Positions 23,370 through 33,225 of a DNA stretch of 64,000 bases are shown here, piece by piece. The stretch is from Adiantum capillus-veneris (taxonomy: Eukaryota; Streptophyta; Polypodiopsida; Polypodiales; Pteridaceae): NCBI GenBank assembly GCA_014529385.2, contig CM043958.1, positions 145,195,234 to 145,259,233 of the forward strand, given 5' to 3'. The notes beneath the pieces were generated by a model. That model worked only from the letters and a program-made list of their open reading frames with translations. It was not told where the DNA came from and ran no database searches. How positions within the stretch are numbered: the stretch's first letter is position 1; each line of letters starts with the position of its first letter. The position numbers and the translations under genes were made by a program.

Positions 23370-24357
23370 GTGATGTCATCTCCTATACGATGCACTATTA
23401 CTCTTGCAGAGTTGCTAAAAATTAGACCACATCTATGGGGCCAAATGAGCAAAAACCTAGAAAAGATGGGGTTGAAAATTCCTTCACATGACCAACTTGC
23501 AGATGGAAACATGGATGAAACTTTGCCTAAGAAACCACAAGCAAAACCAATACCAGTAAATAGACTATTGCGAAGGTGAGGAAGGAAACACCATCTTACC
23601 ACTTGAGTACAAAGGAGTAAAGACGGTTGCGATATTAGATAGTGGAGCTGGAATTGCCATTGCAACCAAGGGGATGTGGGGAAAATGGAGAAAGCCTGCT
23701 CTTAGAAAAACTCGAATGAAACTGCAATTAGCGGATGGATATCTGGAGAGACCGATAGGAATGTTATAATAAATTATTGTATCCTCATGTGGCATTGAGT
23801 ATGAGCACACCTTCACCATAATGAATTTTGACAAGAGCAACAACTTTAATATCATATTGGGCAGACCATTCATGCATCACCTCAAAATGGTATAAGACTG
23901 GGGCTATGACTATATCTACTTGAGACACAAAGTGGTCACTATAAAAATCAGTTTCAAAGATCATAGTTATAGAGATGTACAACAAACCTCGGGGGAAGAA
24001 TTAAACTCCACAACTGAACAGGAAAAGGAGGTACCTGCTTGGTTGCAAAGAAAAGCACACATTTGGATGTGTAAAGCATCAAAATGTCGGAGTCTTAGAA
24101 AGAAAGATTGCATCCTAGAGCGTTTAGTAGAAGATGAAGCTTACATTAAGGAACCATTTCTTGAGGATTTGTTTGAACTTCTTGGATGGGAGCAAATACT
24201 GGCAACTCTTGATGTCTGCGTAAACAAGATAACCATTACCAAATTTTGTGACGAAGATGGCTATGATGTAAGACCCTTTCTAATGGTTTCGGCGGTCCAA
24301 GAAACTGAAAACCTCTGTCAAGCTATTAAAATAGAACTAGCAAGCGATTGCAAATGA
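23370..24357 (+). pseudogene. R2 protease region
   Basis: Three frames in turn: 23370-23579 (pre-protease linker), 23577-23770 (L-P-L-E-Y-K-G-V...A-I-L-D-S-G-A-G-I-A-I-A-T, catalytic Asp intact), and 23785-24357 (C-G-I-E-Y-E-H-T-F, I-I-L-G-R-P-F-M, then the acidic linker with W-M-C-K-A-S-K-C). Stops at about 23767 and 23894 and frame changes show it is broken. It would have matured the element's polyprotein. Residue-by-residue similarity to R1's 1461-700 is clear by eye. Confidence 0.7.
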
Positions 24358-24360
24358 ATT

Positions 24361-25345
24361 GTGGATGGAGTTTCTATATGGGATCTTCCACATAATGCTG
24401 AACATGAACTTTCAAATGGCTATGACATCACTTCCTTATTTATGATAAGGGTGTTGAAGGAAGCTAATGAGGTTTGTGAGTGTGAAAGTAAAAAATGTGA
24501 GACAGATGGCTACCTCATGGAGCATGATGCGAAAGTAAAAACGAAGGAAGCAGAGCAACCAAAATAATATGTCATCATTGACATACTTGAAGAATCGACA
24601 AAATCTGACTCAAACAAGCGACTCCCGAAAAAGCGCAAATGAAAGAAGAAGATGGAGCAATGTTTCCAAGATCAAGGTCAACTGTTCAGCAAATGCAAGA
24701 TGAAGAGAATAACAAGGATAAAGAAGAAGATCAATTGTCTCCTATAAAGATCAAATTAAGCATATGCGGAGAAATCAAACTCAAAATCACATGTTCAACT
24801 GTGATAGATCCAGAAGCGACTAAGAATCTAATGTCTTGTGAAACATTGATAATGATGGGGAAGCCACCAATCAATGAGCTAGAGGACATAGTGTACACAA
24901 GTTCTAAAACGGAAATTCCTAGATTTGGAGTGGCAGAAGCCGTACTCAAGTTGATAGTACAAGGATACTTTCCAAATAATCGACTCCCATCACACCAAAG
25001 AGAATATGGTCCTCACAGAAAGCTGGAGAAATATCTTATTTCGACAAGAACCAATAGCTTTGACAACGACAACAGTAAGAGTCCATGAATCTTCTCAAAT
25101 CCACGTGGAGAAGAATATATCCAACCATCGCGAAAAAAGGTAAAGCTAAGGTAAATACTGAAGAAGATCAACCTCACAAAACGACTTTACCTTCAACGAG
25201 CCTCCATCAAACTTCCCGCGAAGCCTCTACATCAAGAGCCAAAGCATCGACAATGCAATGGAAACCGAAGCAAAAAGTCTATCAACCAAAGTTCCCATCG
25301 CAACAAAGCCTCCAAAGAAGTCAAAGAGAATCAACTAAGTGTTAG
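24361..25345 (+). pseudogene. R2 post-protease coding tail with possible second protease-like block
   Basis: Open pieces 24361-24567, 24639-25088 and 25085-25345. The middle one reads I-K-L-S-I-C-G-E-I-K-L-K-I-T-C-S-T-V-I-D-P-E-A-T-K-N-L-M-S, which resembles a protease hairpin in which D-[ST]-G has become D-P-E. If so it would be a second, inactive retropepsin-like unit; this is a weak reading. The rest is charged and low complexity. Confidence 0.4.
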
Positions 25346-25454
25346 TATCCAAAGACCACATTCAATTCAAAGAACCAGTTTGGATACATCAAGCATCAAT
25401 TCAAACTCAACAACATAAAGTGACAGGATTGGTAGCATCAAATGAGTCAATCAC

Positions 25455-26070
25455 TGCTCAGGGCTACTACCAAGGAAACACTAATTTTTGGGCCAAAAAG
25501 CCCAAAGTAACAGCTTAGACTTACTCACCTCAAGCAGACTCTTTTATGAGGAGAAAGCCGAGCAATCAATGAAAGACCAACACCTCACATAGCATAAATA
25601 ACATCAATAAAAGGCAGAAGAAAAAAACTTCCAAACAAGCAACACCACAAGTATGGGTGCTGAAGTCAGACCTCAACCAAGCTACCCAACACAAACTGCT
25701 GATGTAGTGGATGATTCCAATCAAGCTACTCAAAGCACAAAAATTTTATGAAGGTAATACACAAATATGGTTACCAAAAATAGTAGCTAAGTCTGGAATA
25801 ATGAAGATCAATTAGGGAACAGAGGCTCCACCCAAAAGAAAGCAGAGACAACCAAGAGCCAACAAAAGCCAATCACAATTGAGGGTCATGCAACCTCTAG
25901 ATGGATACCTCGTTTCCAACTACAAAAGCAAGGCTTCTACAACGAAAACAATCAGATATGGATATCGAAGCCTAGTCTCCATCAAGCCAAAGTAGAAGAG
26001 CAAATGCCAAAGACGATCACACATGGACCAGAGACAAGATGGGTTCCAAAATCACTAGTGGAAACTCAAT
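25455..26070 (+). pseudogene. R2 tail with recurring aromatic-N-x-x-W-x-x-K peptide motif
   Basis: Across broken frames, G-Y-Y-Q-G-N-T-N-F-W-A-K-K (25461), K-F-Y-E-G-N-T-Q-I-W-L-P-K (25738) and G-F-Y-N-E-N-N-Q-I-W-I-S-K (25932) recur. Shorter forms are Q-V-W-V-L-K (25650) and R-W-V-P-K (26037). Spacing is irregular, about 100-280 bp. Function unknown. Confidence 0.5.
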
Positions 26071-26260
26071 CACAAAGAACCCACACATCTCAACAAACCG
26101 CTTCTCATGGGAAATAATGCAAAGGCTACATCAGTCCCTACAAGAGCTGAAGGACTTGTTTCACGAAGTAGTGTCAACATACAACAAGCAAGTTAAAGCA
26201 AATGTCTATCCTTGATATACCAGGCTCTTGTGGAACATACACTTTAAATTGACCACTGTA

Positions 26261-26517
26261 CTTGTACACTAGGATGAGACCTCATTCTTATAGCAACGTA
26301 CAAAAATAGCTCTAAGATTGAGTTATTTTTGTACATATTTTTGTCACTTGTCTAAAGTCAACTGTCTTTTGAACTGCAAAACAAAAAGAACCCCCTCCCC
26401 CCCCTTCTTGTGCTCTCTTCTTGAGTTCTGGACTCATATGGTGTCATTAGATTCTCTCTCTCTCTTATCACATTGTGAGTTAAAGACTTGTTGAATAGAC
26501 CTTTAATGAATTTTGGG

Positions 26518-26569
<52 letters not shown>

Positions 26570-27978
26570 CCCCCAAAAAAAAAGAATCATTGCCTTCTCT
26601 ACCTCTGCAAAGATTGGTCTCTGTCTGAATTGTCATTAATGATGATGAGCTTTTTGCCTAAGATCTTGTCACTTGGGAGTGCCAACACTCATTTTATTTA
26701 TTTTGAGGCCCCTATGCCAGATGAAGATCTTATAACTGTTTTCCTTAATAGCGCCGATGGTTGATGGGTTTTTTCCCCTAGCTAATGTCTCTAGTAGGCC
26801 ATCACAACTTTGCCACAGAGGCCGCCCACGACTACCTGTTGAGTGTTCATAGGTGGACGCCATTGAGTGTTGTAATTTTCACCTCCATGTTTGTGATGGT
26901 GTGATCACCTCTCTCTCTCTCTCTCTCTCTCATGGTGCGTACATGCGCCCTAAACGATTGGAAAGCTATCAAGTAGGTGCTCTACCCCATCGATACCCCA
27001 CAACACCCTTGTACACTACATAATTGTCCCATTTTGAACATTTGATTCAATAGCCTCCCCTTGTAGTTCATTCGTCCCAAACATGTAGTTTTACAAGTGC
27101 CTGCATAGCTACCAACACACTCGGCAATTTGTCAAAGATACCTTTTCGTTGATCGAACCCTATGCATGTTCTCATGAGGAATGCCAACAACTTGCCCTCT
27201 ATTTTTGATGCACATTCATAAGGCACGTCATCAGAGTTGACAGTGCGACTCTATCTGATCTGTCTCTCTCTTTTTGCTTTGCAATAAATCCAATGCCATT
27301 ATCACTCACAGTAGACCATGGTGAAGACCTTCTCATAAATCAACATCTCTATATCTCTACTTGGGCTTCAAAACCTTGGAATATACATTCACATCCAACA
27401 AATGTTTTCGAGTTCATTATAGATCGATAAACTATCCAAAAAGATGGAAGCTGTAAAAGTTTGAATAATAGCCTCCGTTATAGTACCAATAATACATGAT
27501 TCTCATGCCAAGCTTTTTAAATTGCTTTATCCATAAATGCATTTCAGGACATTGCATCAAAGCCAAATATTAGGGATAGTTGTTGACTGTTGAAACATGT
27601 TTCAGAGGCTTATAATTGCAAATTTTAAAAGTTCAACCAGCGTATTCAAGAAAAGCATCTCTATGATACGAGTCACCTAAATTTCCACCAAATGGCCTTT
27701 CTTTTGCTTTTAGAATCAAATTCTTGAGGTAAACTTGAGAATTTGGCCACAAAAACGTGGGGATCCTTGTTTTGTCCTAGGTTATCTTTGTTCTCCTATT
27801 GTGAATCTAACGCAACTGCATCTTTTGCCCATTCAATGATCCTGTCCACTTCAAAGTCAAAGGTCTCCTCTTGAAAAAGTGAAATGCCTGGTCGGGGCCA
27901 CAAATGTTGGCTGGATGATGACTTCTCTAGTCTCACTTGTTCGGTCAATGATTCCAACACTCTGACCCACGTCAAAGG

Positions 27979-28036
<58 letters not shown>

Positions 28037-28443
28037 GACGGTTGGGTCCTGCATTGCTTGACACGTGGAGGTGCCCAACATCGAGGCTTTTTTCAAGCTC
28101 CATTATAAAGGGTATAGATGAGTGTACTTTCAAGCCCTTTAAGAGTGTTTTTGCACTTCTACTGTTGGTTTAAATATGCGTGAATAGCCTTGGATGACCT
28201 CTCTACTTTTGTTGCCACATTGTTTTTTGGTTTTTTTTGGGGGGGGCGGGGGGTGTCTCCACTAGTGGTATAATGGGACCATCTTATCATACCTCCGTAG
28301 CCTAGGAAAATTTCAAGAATGCTCATGAAATTTGTGGAAACTCCTATAAGACCCCTCAAATTTCAAAAAGTTTCAAAATGCCCCTCATACTTGGTCCTAA
28401 AATGCCTTAAAATTCTACTTAAAACCCAAAATGCCCTCCTCAG
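26261..28443. repeat. Spacer with several (CT)n arrays; no gene recognised
   Basis: (CT)n tracts at 26451-26463, 26514-26569 (with one TTCT interruption), 26909-26931 and 27981-28032. A G-rich run (ggggggggcgggggg) is at 28239-28253. Open frames here are short or are made of the CT arrays. Confidence 0.6.
28429..28443. repeat. SINE target-site duplication, left copy
   Basis: aaatgccctcctcag, identical to the right copy. Confidence 0.9.
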
Positions 28444-28537
28444 GCTTTAAAAAAAAAAGTGTTGACAAACACCATGCATCAAGCTAGGCACCCCTGAACC
28501 ATCCTTTGCCTTGAGACATCGCCAAGAGCTCTTAGTG

Positions 28538-28549
28538 GGGGTTGTACCC
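28538..28549 (-). promoter_or_regulatory. SINE B box (RNA polymerase III)
   Basis: GGGTACAACCCC on the minus strand, close to the B-box pattern GGTTCGANNCC. Confidence 0.75.
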
Positions 28550-28580
28550 ACCACCTTAGTGATGCAAGTCCAACCGTCTT

Positions 28581-28592
28581 CCACCTAAGCTA
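28581..28592 (-). promoter_or_regulatory. SINE A box (RNA polymerase III)
   Basis: TAGCTTAGGTGG on the minus strand, matching the TRGCNNAGYNGG A-box pattern except G for Y at the ninth base. Confidence 0.75.
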
Positions 28593-28605
28593 GCCCCCCT
28601 GGGTG

Positions 28606-28620
28606 AAATGCCCTCCTCAG
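28606..28620. repeat. SINE target-site duplication, right copy
   Basis: aaatgccctcctcag, identical to the left copy. Confidence 0.9.
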
Positions 28621-30376
28621 TCTTGCACCGAACGTCTCTGGAGACCTTATGTTTGGAGTTGTGTTTGATTTAGTTTTAACACCAGTTGTTTGGCAAAAGG
28701 GCAGTCACTTTTGTGACGATCGTTTAACAAACTAGGGGATTTTCACCACGTACCATTCTTCTAAACTGACGTTGCCCACCCACATCTGTGGCAGTTTCGT
28801 CCCCAGGTCTCTCTCTCTCTCTCTCTGCTCTCTCGCACGCGCGCGCGCACACACACAGAGATCGTACACGACACATAGAAAACTGCAAACCAAAGAAAAC
28901 CTCAAACTGGTGAAGTGGAATGCCTTCCAAATGAAGGGATTGCTGAAAATACATAAGAGAATTTGGATATGATGCATACTGTTCTAAAGGAAATGTGGAT
29001 GTGGAGCATTTTTTGCCCTATAATGCACAATCATAGCCTGCAAACCCAAAAAACATACACTAGAGTGCATACATACATGCATAGTGTGTGTTTATGTATA
29101 TATACATGCTTATAGAGCTAAACCATACTTGCACAAGCTCATACAAAGAAGCACAGATCTCTCTATGAAAAGTTTTCTCACATTTAGTGCAATGTTGTAT
29201 CACCCTGTCCTAGAATGTCAATGACTATGAGCAAGGCATAGCCGTCTCGTGCATGGGCCATCATTTCTTGAATGCTAAAGGCCTCCTGCTTTAGGCAGTG
29301 CAACTCAAGAGGCAACCTGTAGCAGTACCTTTCCATGTGCTCCTCGGAGTTGACCACTTGAAACAAGCCATAGTTAGAAAGGTGTCCCAAAACCTTTGGT
29401 CATATTACTTTATAGTATTTGTCTTCTTCATCTGCCAAGCTGGAAGAATCTGTGCCTCATTAGAGGTGTCAACCATAGGGAAGCAAACAATTGTTGAAAT
29501 CTAAAGTCCATGTAGCATTAAGGTTGACCACCACTGCTTTGCATTTCCCTTTTCAAAAGAAGCGGCTTTCTTTATGTTAGAGCCTAGAGGCTTATGTGAA
29601 GTTGTCCCCAAGAAAAGTGGTGTCAAACTGTTGTATGAAAGTCAGCGCTTTCTTCTCATCTCGAGGCCTTGAGAAGGTGTCAAACTTTACATTCTGGCCT
29701 CTTTCTTTGTAGTTTTTTTGCGTCTCCATCGTGCCAATTGATCACACATTCAGTCATAGAAGGCTGTTGCCCTGGGTGCCAACGATCATCCCCAATGTAG
29801 GAGGCATCCCTCTCCTACATGTCATTTATCCCACATTGGTGGAATCCATAAGGGTATCCTTGCATGCCAAGCATAGTGTTGTACATCCCTCCCATAAAGC
29901 TAAGCATTCTTGGTTGAAAAGCACCAATATCACCTGTGCCATGCGGTCCAAAAGCACTTGTACCTGTATTGTAAGGTTCCAAAAGCACCTGCTCCATAGG
30001 GACAAAATCGCCTCGGATGCATCGCAATCTGACTCTTACCCAAAACATAGTCGTAGGGAATGGGTGTTTTTTGGGGTTCCCATTCCCCATTCCACATTCT
30101 CTTTTCCGTTTCCAGTTTCGTTCCATGTGATAGTTGTGAGTATTTGTCACATGGAAAAGGAAATCTTGTCCGTTCCGGTTTTGCCTTCTTTGTGTTCCAT
30201 GAACTATGGCAATTAAAGTCTAGGTAGGGTGACATCTATTGCTAATATCGTGCATCTGCTAGTGCATTGCCTTTGCTCCTGTATCTACTATGCTGACTCA
30301 AAACTAATTTGTCACTTGAAGCTTTTGTTGCTTTCACCTTTCGCTTTTGCTTTTAGAAGAGGATTGACCACCTCCT
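28621..30376. other. No gene recognised; short (CT)n/(CA)n tracts
   Basis: (CT)n at 28808-28828 followed by alternating purine-pyrimidine cgcgcgcgcacacacac at 28837-28857. The remaining sequence has only short open frames without motifs. Confidence 0.5.
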
Positions 30377-30779
30377 TGTTAGAGTTTAGGGTGGTGGCTC
30401 TAGTATCTCCTAGGAGAAGATTAGGGAGTGGGGGTTGTTTTGTGGCTGTGCCCGACCGTATATAAGGTAGACGTAACTTTTCTCGGCGATGCATTCCACG
30501 GTGTTGTCCACCCGGTAGGCTGGCATGAGGAGGGACCCCTTTTCCTAGGGTTTCCCGGGGTCAGAGTCTTGAGTGTTCTATAGTTCTGCTACTAAATATG
30601 TGTCCAGGTCACTTTTAGTGAGTTTACATATTTATTGGCCATTTTTAGGATCATGGGTTTTTATGCTGGGTAGGGCAATTTGCCTATTGTCTTATCTCTG
30701 CAACCCCCATCCCCCTCTTGTAGTTTTGGCATGTTGTATCGGTGAGCAAAGATTTTCTCTCTCTAGCGTGTGTGTGCGG

Positions 30780-30827
<48 letters not shown>

Positions 30828-31086
30828 CTAGCGTTTTTACCAGCGATCTCTCTCTCCCTCTCTAGCGCTCCACTCCTCCGCCACTTTGAGCCCCTAATGG
30901 AGATGTGCACTTGCAAATTGCTATTCGTGTCTGTTCGGTGGGCAGTACGCGATTGGGGTTCGTCTACAAGGAGTTCTGTCATGATAGATCGGAGATTCAT
31001 TGGCTGCCCATTCTTGAGAGGAGGTTTGCTTGCAGTTGCAGACAAGATCATCACCCAATTCACCCTTTTCCACTGCACGTTTGACA
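30377..31086 (+). repeat. LTR-like sequence D (5' LTR of a plus-strand element)
   Basis: Begins TGTTAGAG and ends TTGACA directly before a Met-tRNA-type primer binding site (31087). It has a TATA box TATATAAG at 30459-30466, about 80 bp from the start. A (CT)n tract lies at 30780-30824. Only about 270 bp of the internal region remains before LTR-like sequence E begins, so the element is truncated. The left edge is chosen from the TG and could be off. Confidence 0.5.
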
Positions 31087-31099
31087 TGGTATCATAGCC
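31087..31099 (+). other. Primer binding site of element D
   Basis: TGGTATCATAGCC, one base different from the TGGTATCAGAGC site complementary to plant initiator Met-tRNA, placed exactly at the LTR end. Confidence 0.6.
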
Positions 31100-31360
31100 A
31101 TAGCCATCCAGCTTGGCCGAGTTATCTCCTTAGTATACCAATTTCTATTCTTCGCTGATTACTAGTGGCTGGCTGGACGAGATTGTTTAAATGGTGTTGG
31201 ACCAAGAGGAGCGGTCAATATGGGGAAGAAGTCAGGCTCCCGCACAGGTGTTTGAAAGATGCTCAAAGGGTGATTGCTGTGAAGAGAAAGCACAGGGCGA
31301 AGGTCACGCGAGGCAGCTCGTGTAGGTCACGCTGGACAGCTCGTGCAGGCCTGCTTAAAT

Positions 31361-32005
31361 TGCTGACGTGTCAAGCCACTGAAAAATGGAGCTAGCCTGC
31401 AGATCCCGGTCGAGAAGCCTAAACCCTAGAAGCACCAGAAGAAGTTTTACCCACTTGCAAAGTCTTGCCAAGTGTCCTATTTCTAAAGAAGAGTCCCCAA
31501 CTAATGGGACCTGTCCGATGAGGCCCAAGGGACCTAAAGGCATTAAAATAAAGCAGAACCGCACACACTCACAATCTCTTGCATGACGAGCGAATGATGT
31601 GACAGCCGTACGGACAGGTTTCCGCAATTCACGCTGGCTGTGTTGACGTGGCACTTGTACGGATTTTCGCAAAAGCGCTGGCAGCTTTTTGGGCGCTAGT
31701 GCTTTTGAGGCTAGATGCTTTTGAGTTTGATGCTTTTCATGGCCAAGGGCCTTTAAATATGAGCCAAGGGCTCATTCTCCGCGTGAGGTGCAGAGCATGG
31801 AGTACCGGCGTTGTACAGAGTTCAAGTAATATAAAGAAATACTGAAAGAGGGCGTCAAGGTCTGGGGCTAGTGCTCTCTTGGGGTGGAACTCCGCCAGTC
31901 TCGGTCTCGTGTCATGCATCTCTTTCAGTTCAATTGTTATTGAAGTGCTAAAAGTCTGTTCAGTCTGTTCTTTTCTATTGGCACGTGGTGCTCGATCCGG
32001 TTACA
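31361..32005 (+). repeat. LTR-like sequence E, copy 1
   Basis: Starts tgctgacgtgtcaagcca and ends ggttaca. Copy 2, starting with the same bases, is at 63623. It contains tttaaatatg (about 31752, possible TATA) and, near its end, aaagaaatactgaaag and ggaactccgcc, which closely match the U5 part of LTR family B. No primer binding site follows, so it is a solo or truncated LTR. Edges are approximate and a target duplication could not be settled. Confidence 0.55.
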
Positions 32006-32093
32006 TTGCTCACTCAGGCCACACAGAGCACAGGGCTGACGACGTGCAAGGCCCAATCTCTCTCTCTCTCGCGCCACCAGACCACCGCGTGCA

Positions 32094-32136
<43 letters not shown>

Positions 32137-32160
32137 TAAGCCTCTGCTACACACACTTGT
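32006..32160. repeat. Short spacer with (CA)n at 32094-32132
   Basis: (CA)n array of about 20 units; no gene. Confidence 0.8.
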
Positions 32161-33225
32161 TTATTTTTGTAAATCATGATTTAATTTACAAGTGGGAAAC
32201 CTCAAAGCGAGGAAAACCCACAGTAAAAAAGTACAATAGACTAAAAATAATGTAGGGCTTGTCCAAGCGAAAACTTGAAGTAAGGGAACGAGTAGATTTC
32301 TAATGCCTGAAACATCCGAGAGTTGCACTGGTGCCATATGGTCCACATAACCCAAAATCTGACTCAATTGAAGAAGATCTCAAATGGAGACTGTGGTGGT
32401 TGAAGAACTCCAAAAATCCAGAACCGTTTATGAAAGTTTCCAAATGGGAAACGAAGGCGTAGAGCAAAGGACACCTGCCTAATGAAAGTCCGGGAGCAGT
32501 CGCAATCCCAAAGCAAATGCGTAACAGAGTCGTCAGCCGTAAGACACCGGGCTCAACGAGCGGAAGCAATGCATTGTACATGCAACAAAATACCAACCGG
32601 TAGAGCATCCACTATGCATCTCCACAAGAAAATGCGTTCCTCGAGTGGTAAGTGATTCTTCCAAATGCGAGTGTTTTCTGCCACCACAATTGAGATCTGG
32701 AGAGTGGCCACAATTGATTCCCATGAGCCACAATCCACGCATCAAATTGCAGTGAGGCATAAACAGACCCAGCGGATATACAGTCCATCCTAATATGGCC
32801 AAGATGCCAATCGGAAAGCCGAGAGTCCCCAAACATCTGCAAATAGTTGCCGAATTTGTTGCCACAAATTCCGATAATGAGCTCCCAACTCATAACGAAG
32901 AGTAACAACCGGAAAAGAAAGAACTTGTCCCGCATCATCCACCACTTGATCAACTTGGCACATCCCTTTTTGCAAAATGAAAGTAAGCTTGTCAAGGAGA
33001 GCGCTGGACCAAAGTAAGAGAGAATGCTTTGCTCCAATGGATGCTCTCCAACCGAAGTGAGTTACCTAGAGGAGATACTGTGCTAGGATAAATGTGAGGT
33101 AACAGCCTTCCAATCCGCAACAAGAGACGAAGTGAAGGGACATCCCAAAATATGGCCATCCAGTTGCCCAAAAAAGACATCCCGATACAAAGGATGCCAA
33201 TGTCCAAAAGATTGCGTGACAATGT
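32161..33225 (-). mobile_element. LINE2 segment 1: C-terminal part and 3' end
   Basis: Minus-strand sense downstream of the reverse transcriptase. It includes the zinc-finger RVT-type region: L-P-L-E-E-R-I-F-L-W-R-C-I-V-D-A-L-P-V-G-I-L, a Cys cluster, then H-L-L-W-D-C-D. It ends at a T-rich plus-strand junction (tttttgtaaatcatg) that may be the 3' tail. The right end at 33225 is cut by element A. The sense resumes at 52474: ...S-H-L-C-D-G-I / V-T-Q-S-F-G-H-W-H-P reads straight across the insertion point. Frames contain stops, so the LINE is dead. Confidence 0.75.
33221..33225. repeat. Target duplication of element A complex, left copy
   Basis: aatgt before the first A LTR; the right copy is aatgc (52469-52473), one transition different. 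Confidence 0.6.

Larger units (their letters stand above)
23053..26260 (+). mobile_element. R2: plus-strand gag-protease retroelement remnant related to R1
   Basis: Shares with R1, in the same order, the segment C-T-I-T-L-A-E-L-L-K, the protease with D-S-G-A-G, the D-W-G-Y-D-Y-I-Y-L-R block, K-D-H-S-Y-R-D-V and D-E-D-G-Y-D-V. Beyond the protease it continues for about 1.9 kb with a Lys/Gln/Ser-rich coding tail and no reverse transcriptase or integrase motif. LTRs were not located; the edges given are where related coding sense starts and fades. It may be a truncated copy or a naturally non-autonomous gag-protease element. Confidence 0.6.
28444..28605 (-). mobile_element. tRNA-derived SINE, 162 bp, with T-rich tail
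   Basis: On the minus strand it begins CACCCAGGGGGGCTAGCTTA, has an A box TAGCTTAGGTGG (28592-28581) and, 31 bases later, a B box GGGTACAACCCC (28549-28538). That is the spacing of a tRNA-type RNA polymerase III promoter. It ends in a T-rich tail (CACT followed by ten T). The element is framed by a perfect 15-bp direct repeat aaatgccctcctcag at 28429-28443 and 28606-28620, the signature of LINE-driven insertion. T-rich 3' ends are known in the plant Au-type SINEs; family assignment is inference. Confidence 0.85.

Noticed and set aside
28444-28605. A functional tRNA gene
   Set aside because: A and B boxes are tRNA-like, but the sequence runs on past the tRNA length, has a T-rich tail and target duplications; it is a SINE.
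29731-30235. Open frames at 29.7-30.2 kb
   Set aside because: Open on both strands, no motif, no sign of splicing; likely chance.
31356-32010. Target duplication attgc around LTR-like sequence E
   Set aside because: attgc also precedes the second E copy at 63621, so it may belong to the element; the ends are not fixed well enough.
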